From NCBI GenBank assembly GCA_029560455.1, contig JAKQKW010000048.1, positions 1-18,079 of the forward strand: a DNA stretch of 18,079 bases, written 5' to 3'. Every line of letters starts with the position of its first letter. Position 1 is the first letter of the stretch. Origin of the DNA: Candidatus Rifleibacteriota bacterium. Its GTDB lineage: Bacteria > Riflebacteria > Ozemobacteria > Ozemobacterales > Ozemobacteraceae. This document shows positions 1-7,232 of this stretch, one piece after another. The translations under genes and the position numbers were made by a program. The notes beneath the pieces are model-generated. The model was not told the origin of the DNA. It saw only the letters and a list, made by a program, of their open reading frames with translations, and made no database searches.

Positions 1-1
1 C

Positions 2-1000
2 AGCGACAGCACTTACACCGGCCCCTCGATCTGGGATCTTTTTCGCCCCGCGCCGCGTGACCCGGTGCTTGAGGCCAAACGTCGTGAAGAGCGGCAGAAA
101 GCCAGAGAAGAGCGGGCAAGAAAGCGCAAAGCTGCGGCACAGAAAAGAAAATGGGAACGCGAAGACTGGGAAGATCGCGAATGGGAAGAAAAGCAGCGCC
201 GCAAGGAAGAAATGAAATATTTACGCGGCTTCGTACCGCCGCCCAGACAGCCACGTGGCACTCCACCCAGTCTTAAGGCGCCTGTGGTAGATGTTCCGGC
301 CGGTCAGGAAGGAAAAGCTCTTTCAGAAAACCAGTTCAGAATTGCAACCCTGCTGAAAAAGGGCACCCTTACGGATCAGGAAAAACAGGTGCTTGCGCAG
401 CTGCAGCAGGCCTGCAGAATTCTTTACAACCGCGCGATCGGCAATGAGAATCTCAGCGCCGAAGAAAGAAGCCGCATCAAGCTCAGTGTGGCGGTTGCCG
501 ATTTTGCCGATCCGCAGATCGCAACCAGTCTGGTTGAGCAGCTGACCCGCCTCAAGGCTGATATTTCGACTGCCGTTGGTGCCCCTGAGGTTGATCTGAT
601 CAAAAAATACAATAAAGAAAAGCTTCAGACGCTCGCCGAACAGATGGCCGGCGAGGTTGCTGAAAACGTTGTCGAAGGCGGCCAGGATATATTTGAAAAC
701 TCGCTTGGCTTCGCCAAAGTAAGCGCGGCGATTCAAAAAGGCGATGTTCCGGCTGCCGGCAAAGAGGTTCTCGACTTCATGGTCGGCAAGATCGGTTCGC
801 CTCAGGCCGGCTTTGCGGTCGAGGGCGGGCGAATGTATTCGAACGTTGCCTTTAAAGCCATGGACAATTTTATGAAAAAGGCGATGGGAGCTGTGGGCCA
901 GGACTTCAACTCTCAGGAATTCTGGCAGAAGGTTCGCAGTGAAATGAATGTTGGCCAGAAAACCGTTCTCGAATTTATCGGAGGCCCCGATGGAAAGTAA
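2..1000 (+). CDS. Charged coiled-coil protein of unknown function, 5' end outside the window
   Basis: The frame is open to the left edge, so this is the C-terminal part of a longer protein. The GTG at 65 is internal to the open frame and has no convincing ribosome binding site, so I do not take it as the start. The visible part begins with a short segment ending in RPAPRDP. A stretch of about 55 residues, very rich in Arg, Lys and Glu, follows and should form a charged helix or coiled coil. After a proline-rich linker (VPPPRQPRG) comes a mostly helical region of about 230 residues. No catalytic motif or membrane segment is visible. The stop overlaps the start of the next gene by 11 bases, so the two are probably translated together. 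I do not recognise the family. It could be a structural or scaffold partner of the two exported proteins downstream. Confidence 0.75.
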   Translation, partial: SDSTYTGPSIWDLFRPAPRDPVLEAKRREERQKAREERARKRKAAAQKRKWEREDWEDREWEEKQRRKEEMKYLRGFVPPPRQPRGTPPSLKAPVVDVPAGQEGKALSENQFRIATLLKKGTLTDQEKQVLAQLQQACRILYNRAIGNENLSAEERSRIKLSVAVADFADPQIATSLVEQLTRLKADISTAVGAPEVDLIKKYNKEKLQTLAEQMAGEVAENVVEGGQDIFENSLGFAKVSAAIQKGDVPAAGKEVLDFMVGKIGSPQAGFAVEGGRMYSNVAFKAMDNFMKKAMGAVGQDFNSQEFWQKVRSEMNVGQKTVLEFIGGPDGK

Positions 1001-1946
1001 AATACGTTATTTTCTGCTGATTTTCGCAGTTATTTTTTGGCTGCCCATGCTGGCCGCCGCTTCGTTCGATCCGATGTCTGATTCAACCGTGGTGCTGCCG
1101 GCGGGCAGTGGCGTCAGCTATCGCTGGGTTGTGCCGCCGACGACCATGGAAAAACCGATTCCGAAGCATACTCTCAACGAGATCAAATTTTCAGTTGATG
1201 CGTCCGGGAATCCATGGATCGGTATTGATAACCGCAAACTGATGAACCCGGTGCGTGAAGTGGCGGCTGCCGTATCAGAACCGTTTCAGGGACTGGTACA
1301 TCTCGATAACGGGCAGTTGCTGCTGACCACTGTAAGAACTCTCGGCTTCATTGCCCCTTCGGCAAAAGTCGAATTCGATGCTGCCGGCCTGCCCCTTATG
1401 GTTTATCAGCCAATCTGCGATTTACCGGCTTATTACAGCCGTATTTACCGTGCCGCAGGCAACTGTGTTTACCTGGTGGCGGAAGATGTTCGCAGCAAAA
1501 CCAGTTCAATTTATGTTCTCAGACCGGAAACAGCTTCGGCTCAGGGGCAGAATGAGCTGCGCAGCTACAAAAAGATTTTCCAGACCGGCGATGCAATAAA
1601 TGCGGTTGCCGGCGATGGCGACAATACCTTTATCGCCATCGGAAAAACTGTCTTCATGCACACTCTGGCAGACAATAAGATTACTGCCGTGCCCGCTCAA
1701 CCTGCAGAAGAGGTTCGTGACCTGGTCTATAAGCATGGTCTGGGTCTTTTTTATTCGAGCGCTTCTGGCGTCGGTTTTCTTGGGGCCAAAAGGGCATTCA
1801 GGTTTATTGAAACTTCTCATGCTAGAATTGCCCTGCATGGGCAGAGTCTGATGGTTCTGTTTCCGAGAAACCTGGGCGTCATGGCTTTCGACAATATCAA
1901 AAACCTCTGGAATTACGATTACAAGCTTGAAACTTCAGGGGAGTAG
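990..1946 (+). CDS. Exported protein of unknown function, possibly beta-rich
   Basis: The chosen start, ATG at 990, has a GGAGG ribosome binding site at 980-984 with 5-base spacing. It begins a clear signal peptide (MESKIRYFLLIFAVIFWLPM, then LAAA), with likely cleavage before SFDP. An earlier ATG at 948 lies inside the previous gene and would bury the signal peptide. The 318-residue product is then mostly alternating short hydrophobic and polar segments (for example NTFIAIGKTVFMHTL and HGLGLFYSS), as in a beta-propeller or other all-beta fold. No catalytic motif is recognised. It overlaps the upstream gene by 11 bases and is followed after 54 bases by another exported protein, so all three genes probably form one operon. 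The location is periplasm or cell surface. The function is unknown. Confidence 0.8.
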   Translation: MESKIRYFLLIFAVIFWLPMLAAASFDPMSDSTVVLPAGSGVSYRWVVPPTTMEKPIPKHTLNEIKFSVDASGNPWIGIDNRKLMNPVREVAAAVSEPFQGLVHLDNGQLLLTTVRTLGFIAPSAKVEFDAAGLPLMVYQPICDLPAYYSRIYRAAGNCVYLVAEDVRSKTSSIYVLRPETASAQGQNELRSYKKIFQTGDAINAVAGDGDNTFIAIGKTVFMHTLADNKITAVPAQPAEEVRDLVYKHGLGLFYSSASGVGFLGAKRAFRFIETSHARIALHGQSLMVLFPRNLGVMAFDNIKNLWNYDYKLETSGE

Positions 1947-2000
1947 CGGTACGGTCCTTTGGCGGTTAGAATTAAAGGATAATCAAGGAGTACAACAACC

Positions 2001-4490
2001 ATGAGCCGAAAAAAGTTTAACCGCCTGGCTGTCTGGGTGCTTGCTTTTGTTTTGCTTGTCGAGCCGATAATGATTCCGGTGGTTCGGGCTGCCGAACTGC
2101 CGAAGCCTTCGATAAACACTGAAGAGGTAAACGGCCTGGTCAGCCTCGAAAAGGTGGTTGCACCGGCCGATTACCTCGAGCAGATCATGCGCCTGCGCGG
2201 CAAAAGTCGTGAAGAGGCTGAAGCACGTGCCTGGGGCGAATGGATGTCGATGCTCAACGCCAGTCTGATGATGGCTGACGATGGGGCCACCGACGTTTTC
2301 GGTTTTTATGAATCGATGAAAATGCTGCGTGAAAACAGCACGATTCTGGCCGATGTCGCCGAAGTATTCAGAGCCATTGTCGGTTTTACGATGCGTGGTT
2401 TTGCCTTTGTCGGCAGATCAAGGCTCTCAGCAAGAACTGCCAATCTGATGATCGGGTTTATGCGTCTGAACAACCTGGCAAATATGGCTGACAGCACCAT
2501 GTCGGCGGTTCAGGGCAGCAAATTTCTTGATTTCATGGAATTCACCGCTCCACCCCCGTGCTGGAACAACCCGGAAGTCGCCGGGCAGGGTTTTAAGTCA
2601 TACTGGCGCTGGGTTCAGAAAAAAGCCGGTAACAATTCTATTCCTGATGAACTGACCAACGGGCAGGGCATTGCCCGCAGTATTGGCATCGGCCTGGTGG
2701 TGGTCGGTCTGGCAATCGATGCCTGGGGCATCGTCAGATCTGAAGACCGGCAGGTGGGCCGCACTTCTTATTCGCTGGCCAAGCACTACGTGGGTGCAGC
2801 GATTGGTGTCGCTTCGCTCGTTGCTCTGTTTTGCACGCCGTTTATCGGCCAGATAATTCTTTTTGCCGGTCTGGTCTGGGGTATCTTTACCTTTATCGGT
2901 GATGCGGTCGGCGAATACAACAAGCGCTGGAAAGACGCCTACAAGAATTCATACTGGTATCTTTACGAAAATGACCCCGAATTCCGTTCGTTTTATGACA
3001 ACCGCGAAATTCTCAAGAACGAAGAAAAGGCCATTTCACTGCAGATGGTGCACAACCGTTTCATGGAATTCAAGGTTAAGGAAGCGGTTGCCGGGGATTC
3101 GTCCGAAGCCCGTAACGGCCGCGTTTTTATCGCCCTCGAAAAGCAGGGAGTGCTGATGAGTTATTACAGCCAGAAAGGCTTTTCCCTGCCTGATTTTGAT
3201 CTGGAGCGCCTGAAAGAACTCTGGCAGCTTAAAGCCGACTTCATGTCATGGAAGCCTACAGAAAAGGAATCGCGCGAAAACGGTTTCTGGGATAAAGTTG
3301 GCCGTGCTGTTAACCCGGTTACCTGGGCCGGCTGGATCGGTGACCCGATTAAATCGGCTGAATATCGTAAAACCATCGAGCAGTACAACATTCAGAAAGT
3401 TTTCTTTAACCCTGATTACGTGCTGATCAAGAAATATCTCAATTACACCACAGCTAATAAGCTGCGCGGCGGTATTTACGACGCGGTCGGACTGCGCATC
3501 GAGCAGTCACCGTTCAATTATGCGCCTTTGATCGGGGTTGATGCCTCCGCATTCAATGAGACGCTGCTGCGGGAATCGCTGGCAGCCGATGCTCTGCAGG
3601 TCGGTCAGAAAGAACTGGCGTTCCTGCGCGATCAGGTAAAGGGTGCTGCCGAACAGGCTGACAAGTTTATCGAAGGTATGGATGAAGCCATCGAAAAGAT
3701 CGATGCCAAAGACCTGCCTCAAGCTGCCCGTATTCGCAAATACCTTGAAAAGCTTGCCGCCGCCTGTGCTGGCGAACCCGATCAGAAAAACGACAGGCTG
3801 TTCTCTGAAGGTCGTCGGCTGTTCAACTGGCGCTGGGCTGATTCAAAGAAAGAAAAGACGCCAAAGGCAATTGTCGAAGCTTTCAGAAAAGATGTCGAAA
3901 AATCACTGCTTTATGAGCCTTTGTCGCTCTCACAGAAGGCCGCCGAAACTGTTGTGCTGCTGACCACTGTTAAACAGCAGCTCGACATGGCAACCTTGAT
4001 GCACGCCTATTTGAAGGATCGCAACGATTCCCTGCAGAAGTTTGACGAGAGCTTCAAAACTCAGGCTGTGCGTGATTATCTGAAAACCGGTTCTTTCCTC
4101 GACGTCAAAGGCGGAACCATAAGCGACTGGTTTGGCCAGGTCTATTCAACTTACGACGAAACCGACAAGCTGCTGCAGATGCTTGAAAAAGACGTAGAGA
4201 AATACACCGGCTTCGCCAACACTTCGAACAGTGACTCGCGCGATCGTCTGCTCTGGTTCGACAAAGATGTGACTCACCCGGCCGAACTGCTGAAAAAACT
4301 CAATGAGGAGCTCGATGCCTGGAAATCGCTGATCGAAAGCTGGTCGGAGACTGCCGAAAAGGTTGACGTCAAATTGCCGCTGACCGAAAACAGCGACTTT
4401 GCCGCCAAAGTTTTTAAAGAATTCAAGCTCGACTACGAAATCGAGCCCTTGAACCCCGACAATCCGCTCGCCGAAGCTGCTGAAAACTGA
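2001..4490 (+). CDS. Large exported protein with a central hydrophobic region, unknown function
   Basis: The ATG at 2001 is preceded by AAGGAG at 1985-1990, with 10-base spacing. The 829-residue product starts with a signal peptide (basic MSRKKFNR, a hydrophobic run, then VVRA-AELP, likely cleaved after residue 30). A helical region follows. Next is a hydrophobic stretch at about residues 226-245 and another at about 263-302 that is long enough for two membrane helices. The rest, to residue 829, is long, helical and charged, probably with coiled coils. There is a Cys in each of CWNN (187) and LFCTP (278). No enzyme motif is recognised. A secreted protein with a buried hydrophobic hairpin could be an integral membrane component or a membrane-inserting effector. 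I cannot tell which. It is the last gene before the terminator at 4541-4571. Confidence 0.85.
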   Translation: MSRKKFNRLAVWVLAFVLLVEPIMIPVVRAAELPKPSINTEEVNGLVSLEKVVAPADYLEQIMRLRGKSREEAEARAWGEWMSMLNASLMMADDGATDVFGFYESMKMLRENSTILADVAEVFRAIVGFTMRGFAFVGRSRLSARTANLMIGFMRLNNLANMADSTMSAVQGSKFLDFMEFTAPPPCWNNPEVAGQGFKSYWRWVQKKAGNNSIPDELTNGQGIARSIGIGLVVVGLAIDAWGIVRSEDRQVGRTSYSLAKHYVGAAIGVASLVALFCTPFIGQIILFAGLVWGIFTFIGDAVGEYNKRWKDAYKNSYWYLYENDPEFRSFYDNREILKNEEKAISLQMVHNRFMEFKVKEAVAGDSSEARNGRVFIALEKQGVLMSYYSQKGFSLPDFDLERLKELWQLKADFMSWKPTEKESRENGFWDKVGRAVNPVTWAGWIGDPIKSAEYRKTIEQYNIQKVFFNPDYVLIKKYLNYTTANKLRGGIYDAVGLRIEQSPFNYAPLIGVDASAFNETLLRESLAADALQVGQKELAFLRDQVKGAAEQADKFIEGMDEAIEKIDAKDLPQAARIRKYLEKLAAACAGEPDQKNDRLFSEGRRLFNWRWADSKKEKTPKAIVEAFRKDVEKSLLYEPLSLSQKAAETVVLLTTVKQQLDMATLMHAYLKDRNDSLQKFDESFKTQAVRDYLKTGSFLDVKGGTISDWFGQVYSTYDETDKLLQMLEKDVEKYTGFANTSNSDSRDRLLWFDKDVTHPAELLKKLNEELDAWKSLIESWSETAEKVDVKLPLTENSDFAAKVFKEFKLDYEIEPLNPDNPLAEAAEN

Positions 4491-4540
4491 CTTTGTAAAA
4501 ATCGCCAGTTTTTCCGGCGTCTGAGCTTCACAGAAAAAAA

Positions 4541-4571
4541 AGCGGTGCAACCTGGTTGCACCGCTTTTTTT
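4541..4571. terminator. Bidirectional rho-independent terminator
   Basis: AGCGGTGCAA (4541-4550) pairs perfectly with TTGCACCGCT (4556-4565) around a 5-base loop. An A-run lies on the left (4534-4541) and a T-run on the right (4565-4571), so it can work on both strands. It sits between convergent genes ending at 4490 (plus strand) and 4622 (minus strand). Confidence 0.9.
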
Positions 4572-4621
4572 CATCCTGAAAATCAGCATAAATGAGCTCG
4601 GGGGATGTGCCGGGCGCCCCG

Positions 4622-5131
4622 TCAGTCGTCGGGGTGGGGGCTGGCGAGGCGTTTGAGAGCCGCTTCGAGGCGCTCGCGGTCTTTGAAACTGACGGCGTCT
4701 TCGAGTCTGATAAAGGCCTTGTCTGAGGTTTCTTTCAGCTTATTGATCAGCAGCAGCAGAGTTTCTATCTGCAGTTCGCCCCAGATACGTCCCTTCTCAT
4801 AATCTATGGCGATGGCGTTATCGAGAATGAATACGCCGATTTCGTTTATTTTGCCTGAGCCGAAGGCAATGTCACGCACCATGAAATGGAATGGGTTGGC
4901 CTTTTGCCGGCAGACAAGTGTAGCGGCGCATTCGACGGCATCGATTTCCATTTCCTGACCTGCTTCGAGATTGAAAAAGCGAGGCCCGCCTACCATGAAG
5001 CGGGCCTTTTCTCTGATAAGACGATAACCGGCGATTACTTCCGCTGCTGTTAATCCGCAGATGCAGATTTCGGGAAAGCTGCCGTCATCTTCATCGAACA
5101 TGTCATGTATGTCGTTCCAAAGCCAGCCCAT
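4622..5131 (-). CDS. Small protein of unknown function downstream of the secretin-like gene
   Basis: This 169-residue product has no signal peptide or membrane segment and is probably cytoplasmic. It is acidic near the N-terminus (DMFDEDD), has a CICG motif at about residues 23-26, and a compact alpha/beta middle. It ends in a charged helical tail (SFKDRERLEAALKRL). I do not recognise the family. It starts 42 bases after the stop of the secretin-like gene on the same strand and is probably its operon partner. No strong ribosome binding site is visible before the ATG at 5131, which fits translation coupled to an upstream gene. It could be an adaptor or regulator for its exported neighbour, but that rests only on position. 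Confidence 0.7.
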   Translation of the reverse strand: MGWLWNDIHDMFDEDDGSFPEICICGLTAAEVIAGYRLIREKARFMVGGPRFFNLEAGQEMEIDAVECAATLVCRQKANPFHFMVRDIAFGSGKINEIGVFILDNAIAIDYEKGRIWGELQIETLLLLINKLKETSDKAFIRLEDAVSFKDRERLEAALKRLASPHPDD

Positions 5132-5173
5132 AATTTAATTATCGGCACAGCTTCAGCTGACAATCAGTGATTT

Positions 5174-6457
5174 TTATTCGACGTGTGCAGTGACCTGCAG
5201 CTCGAGAAACATTGATTCTTTGCCTTCATAGATCGGCAGCAGCACCCATTTGTTTCGTGCAATGTCGAGAGTTGGCGCATACTCTTTTTTTATGTCGACG
5301 GTGTGGCCGTCTTCCTGGGTGCTCCCGGTGACCCGCATGCGGCCGATCAGCCTGAGCAGATCGGGATTGGCGGTTTCATGAATTATGCACGACATGGAGT
5401 ATGACATCGGGCGCCCGGCGCTCTTTTCGTCGTCGCTGCGTCTTTCACCAACTTCGATTTTAGCTTCTTTGCCGGGCAAAGTGATGAGAACCGGCGCTGA
5501 AAGTATGGTTGCCGTATCTTTTCTTTTTGCGTCGTCCATGCCGGCGAATTCCTGCAGCGAAACGGTTTTTCCGGCGTTGGTTTTCCAGATTCTGAACGAA
5601 ATTTTCTGGGCTTTGCCTTTTTTGTCGAGATTGCGCAGGAATGCCTCGAACTTGTCGAGAGCTGTCTGTTCGCCTTCCATGACGATCGAATCCTGTGTGG
5701 CTTTAAATGTGACATTGCGACGTTCGGCATCAGTCGGCCGGGAAGCTGCCTGCTCAGGCGTCAGATGTGCCGGGGCTTTGTCGCCCTTATCGGCTCCCAG
5801 TTCTGAGGCAGCCATTTTAAGCGCTTCTTCGGGTGAGAGAAAGGCGAGTCTGATTTCGCGTTTTTCGTAATCTTCACGGCGGCTGCCGGCTGGTAGAATG
5901 ATGAAAATGCCATCATTGTTTTCGAAGCGCAGGTCGGCCATTCTGCAGATGGTTTCAATTGCCTGGATCACGGTGGCATCAGTCAGTTTCAGGCTGATTT
6001 TATCTGTTATTTTATTGTGCACGACAATGTTGGCGTTTGCCTGCTTGGCAATGATGGTGACGATATCTTTTATTCTTACGTCTTTCATGTCCAGAGAGAT
6101 TTTGTCCTGAAACTGTTCTGGCACTTTTCCGGCTTTTTTCTGCAGGATTTCCTTCAGCAGTTTGACAGTTTCTTTTTCTGAATCGTTTCGGGCGGTCTGT
6201 TCGAGCTTTGCAAGGTTTTCTTCGGCCGCTGTGCCGCCTTTTAGAATCTGCAGGCAGGCAAGATGAAACCCGGCCCGCTCGGCGACGTTCTCTTCGGCAC
6301 TGTCACTAAGGCGTTTCAGAGTTTCTTCGATCTGTGTGTCGGGGCCATTACTGTAAAGCTTGATTATGGCGTTGTCGAGCTCTGAATCTGCCGCCATAAC
6401 CTGCCTGAACACGAGTAATAACGAGAGCGAAAACAGGGCGATGAATAGTTTTTTCAT
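5174..6457 (-). CDS. Exported short secretin-like protein (STN domain plus secretin-like C-terminus)
   Basis: The start at 6457 has AAAGGAG at 6464-6470 with 6-base spacing and begins a signal peptide (MKKLFIALFSLSLLLVFRQV, then MA-ADS). An upstream in-frame start at 6517 would bury it. The mature protein opens with a helical region (about 24-110). An STN/secretin N-terminal domain follows (about 118-188: KDVRIKDIVTIIAKQANANI, then the hydrophobic ILP end). After a linker comes an N1-like segment ending ALDKFEAFLRNLDKKG. The C-terminal part (about 284-427) carries ILSAPVLITLPGKEA followed by KIEVGE, much like the core secretin motif in GspD and PilQ. At 427 residues it is shorter than most secretins, and I cannot see a clear amphipathic membrane-insertion segment. 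It may be a small outer-membrane channel or a periplasmic protein that kept the secretin fold. It is probably cotranscribed with the 4622 gene. Confidence 0.75.
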   Translation of the reverse strand: MKKLFIALFSLSLLLVFRQVMAADSELDNAIIKLYSNGPDTQIEETLKRLSDSAEENVAERAGFHLACLQILKGGTAAEENLAKLEQTARNDSEKETVKLLKEILQKKAGKVPEQFQDKISLDMKDVRIKDIVTIIAKQANANIVVHNKITDKISLKLTDATVIQAIETICRMADLRFENNDGIFIILPAGSRREDYEKREIRLAFLSPEEALKMAASELGADKGDKAPAHLTPEQAASRPTDAERRNVTFKATQDSIVMEGEQTALDKFEAFLRNLDKKGKAQKISFRIWKTNAGKTVSLQEFAGMDDAKRKDTATILSAPVLITLPGKEAKIEVGERRSDDEKSAGRPMSYSMSCIIHETANPDLLRLIGRMRVTGSTQEDGHTVDIKKEYAPTLDIARNKWVLLPIYEGKESMFLELQVTAHVE

Positions 6458-6531
6458 AAATTGCTCCTTTGCGTTCTGACTTTCTGCTGTCGTTATTATC
6501 TGTAGCCGACGTTGCAATCATTTGTCGGTAA

Positions 6532-6550
6532 TGTAACAGTTGTGTAACAG
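6532..6550 (-). promoter_or_regulatory. PhoB-box-like tandem direct repeat, probable response-regulator site
   Basis: On the minus strand CTGTTACA occurs at 6550-6543 and again at 6539-6532, giving an 11-bp period with CAA between the copies. The spacing and sequence closely resemble the classic pho box (two CTGTCAYA-type repeats 11 bp apart) bound by PhoB-type winged-helix regulators. It lies about 75 bases upstream of the secretin-like start and just past the stop of an OmpR/PhoB-family regulator gene. A weak possible -10 (AATGAT) is at 6522-6517 on the minus strand. Binding by the neighbouring regulator is an inference. Confidence 0.55.
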
Positions 6551-6557
6551 AATCTAT

Positions 6558-7232
6558 TCAGGCTTTCAATGTGTAGCCAAAACCTCTTACCGTCAGCAGT
6601 GTTTCGGGCTCGCTGGCCGGTTCAAGCTTTTTGCGCAGGCGTCCGATGTGCACATCGACGGCCCGGCTGTCTTCGAGATCATCGATGCCCCAGATGCGAT
6701 CGATTATCTGTTCGCGGCTGATCACCTGACTGCGGTTTTCCCAGAGGTATTCGAGAATCTGCCATTCGGTAGTGGTCAGGGTGGTTCTGCCATCCGGGCA
6801 GGTCACAGAGCGACTGATAAAATCGATATCGAGACGGCCGATGCGGTGTGACCTGGTTTCCGGCTGGTGCCCTGCACGCCGCAGAACCGCCTTGATGCGG
6901 GCAATCAGTTCGCGGATTCTGAATGGCTTGGTCACATAGTCATCGGCGCCGGCGTCGAGGGCTTTTATAATGTCGATTTCACGGTCTCTGATAGTGCAGA
7001 TTATAACCGGAATTGCCAGACCGTTCTGACGCCACTGTTTAAGCCGGTCAGCACCATTGCCGTCAGGAAGATTGAGGTCAAGAAGCACCATATCGGGTTT
7101 TTCTGACTTTATGCTGGTTTCGGCATCTTTCAGACTGGCAGTCTGAATGGTGGTGAAACCTTCAAATTCGAGGTTATCGCCGAGCAGTTCGCGAATGATC
7201 TGTTCGTCTTCGACAATGAGAATTCTGGTCAT
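6558..7232 (-). CDS. OmpR/PhoB-family response regulator
   Basis: The 224-residue protein has a complete receiver domain (about 1-115): acidic pair E8/D9, phospho-acceptor D52 in LLDLNLPDG, switch T80 and conserved K102 in KPF. A winged-helix DNA-binding domain follows (about 128-224), with TTTEWQILEYLWEN, SREQIIDRIWG, and the typical ending VDVHIGRLRKKLE and VRGFGYTLKA. Its ATG overlaps the stop of the upstream kinase gene in an ATGA junction, so the two form a cognate pair. Phosphorylation by that kinase should promote dimer binding to tandem direct repeats. A fitting repeat lies directly downstream at 6532-6550, before the secretin-like gene. The signal and regulon are unknown. Confidence 0.95.
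   Translation of the reverse strand: MTRILIVEDEQIIRELLGDNLEFEGFTTIQTASLKDAETSIKSEKPDMVLLDLNLPDGNGADRLKQWRQNGLAIPVIICTIRDREIDIIKALDAGADDYVTKPFRIRELIARIKAVLRRAGHQPETRSHRIGRLDIDFISRSVTCPDGRTTLTTTEWQILEYLWENRSQVISREQIIDRIWGIDDLEDSRAVDVHIGRLRKKLEPASEPETLLTVRGFGYTLKA

Noticed and set aside
4146..4589. 147-residue minus-strand frame over the end of the 2001-4490 gene
   Set aside because: It is a shadow of the large exported protein and its terminator, with no ribosome binding site and a strongly supported gene on the other strand.
5385..5870. 161-residue plus-strand frame
   Set aside because: It lies wholly antisense to the secretin-like gene, whose domains and signal peptide are clear.
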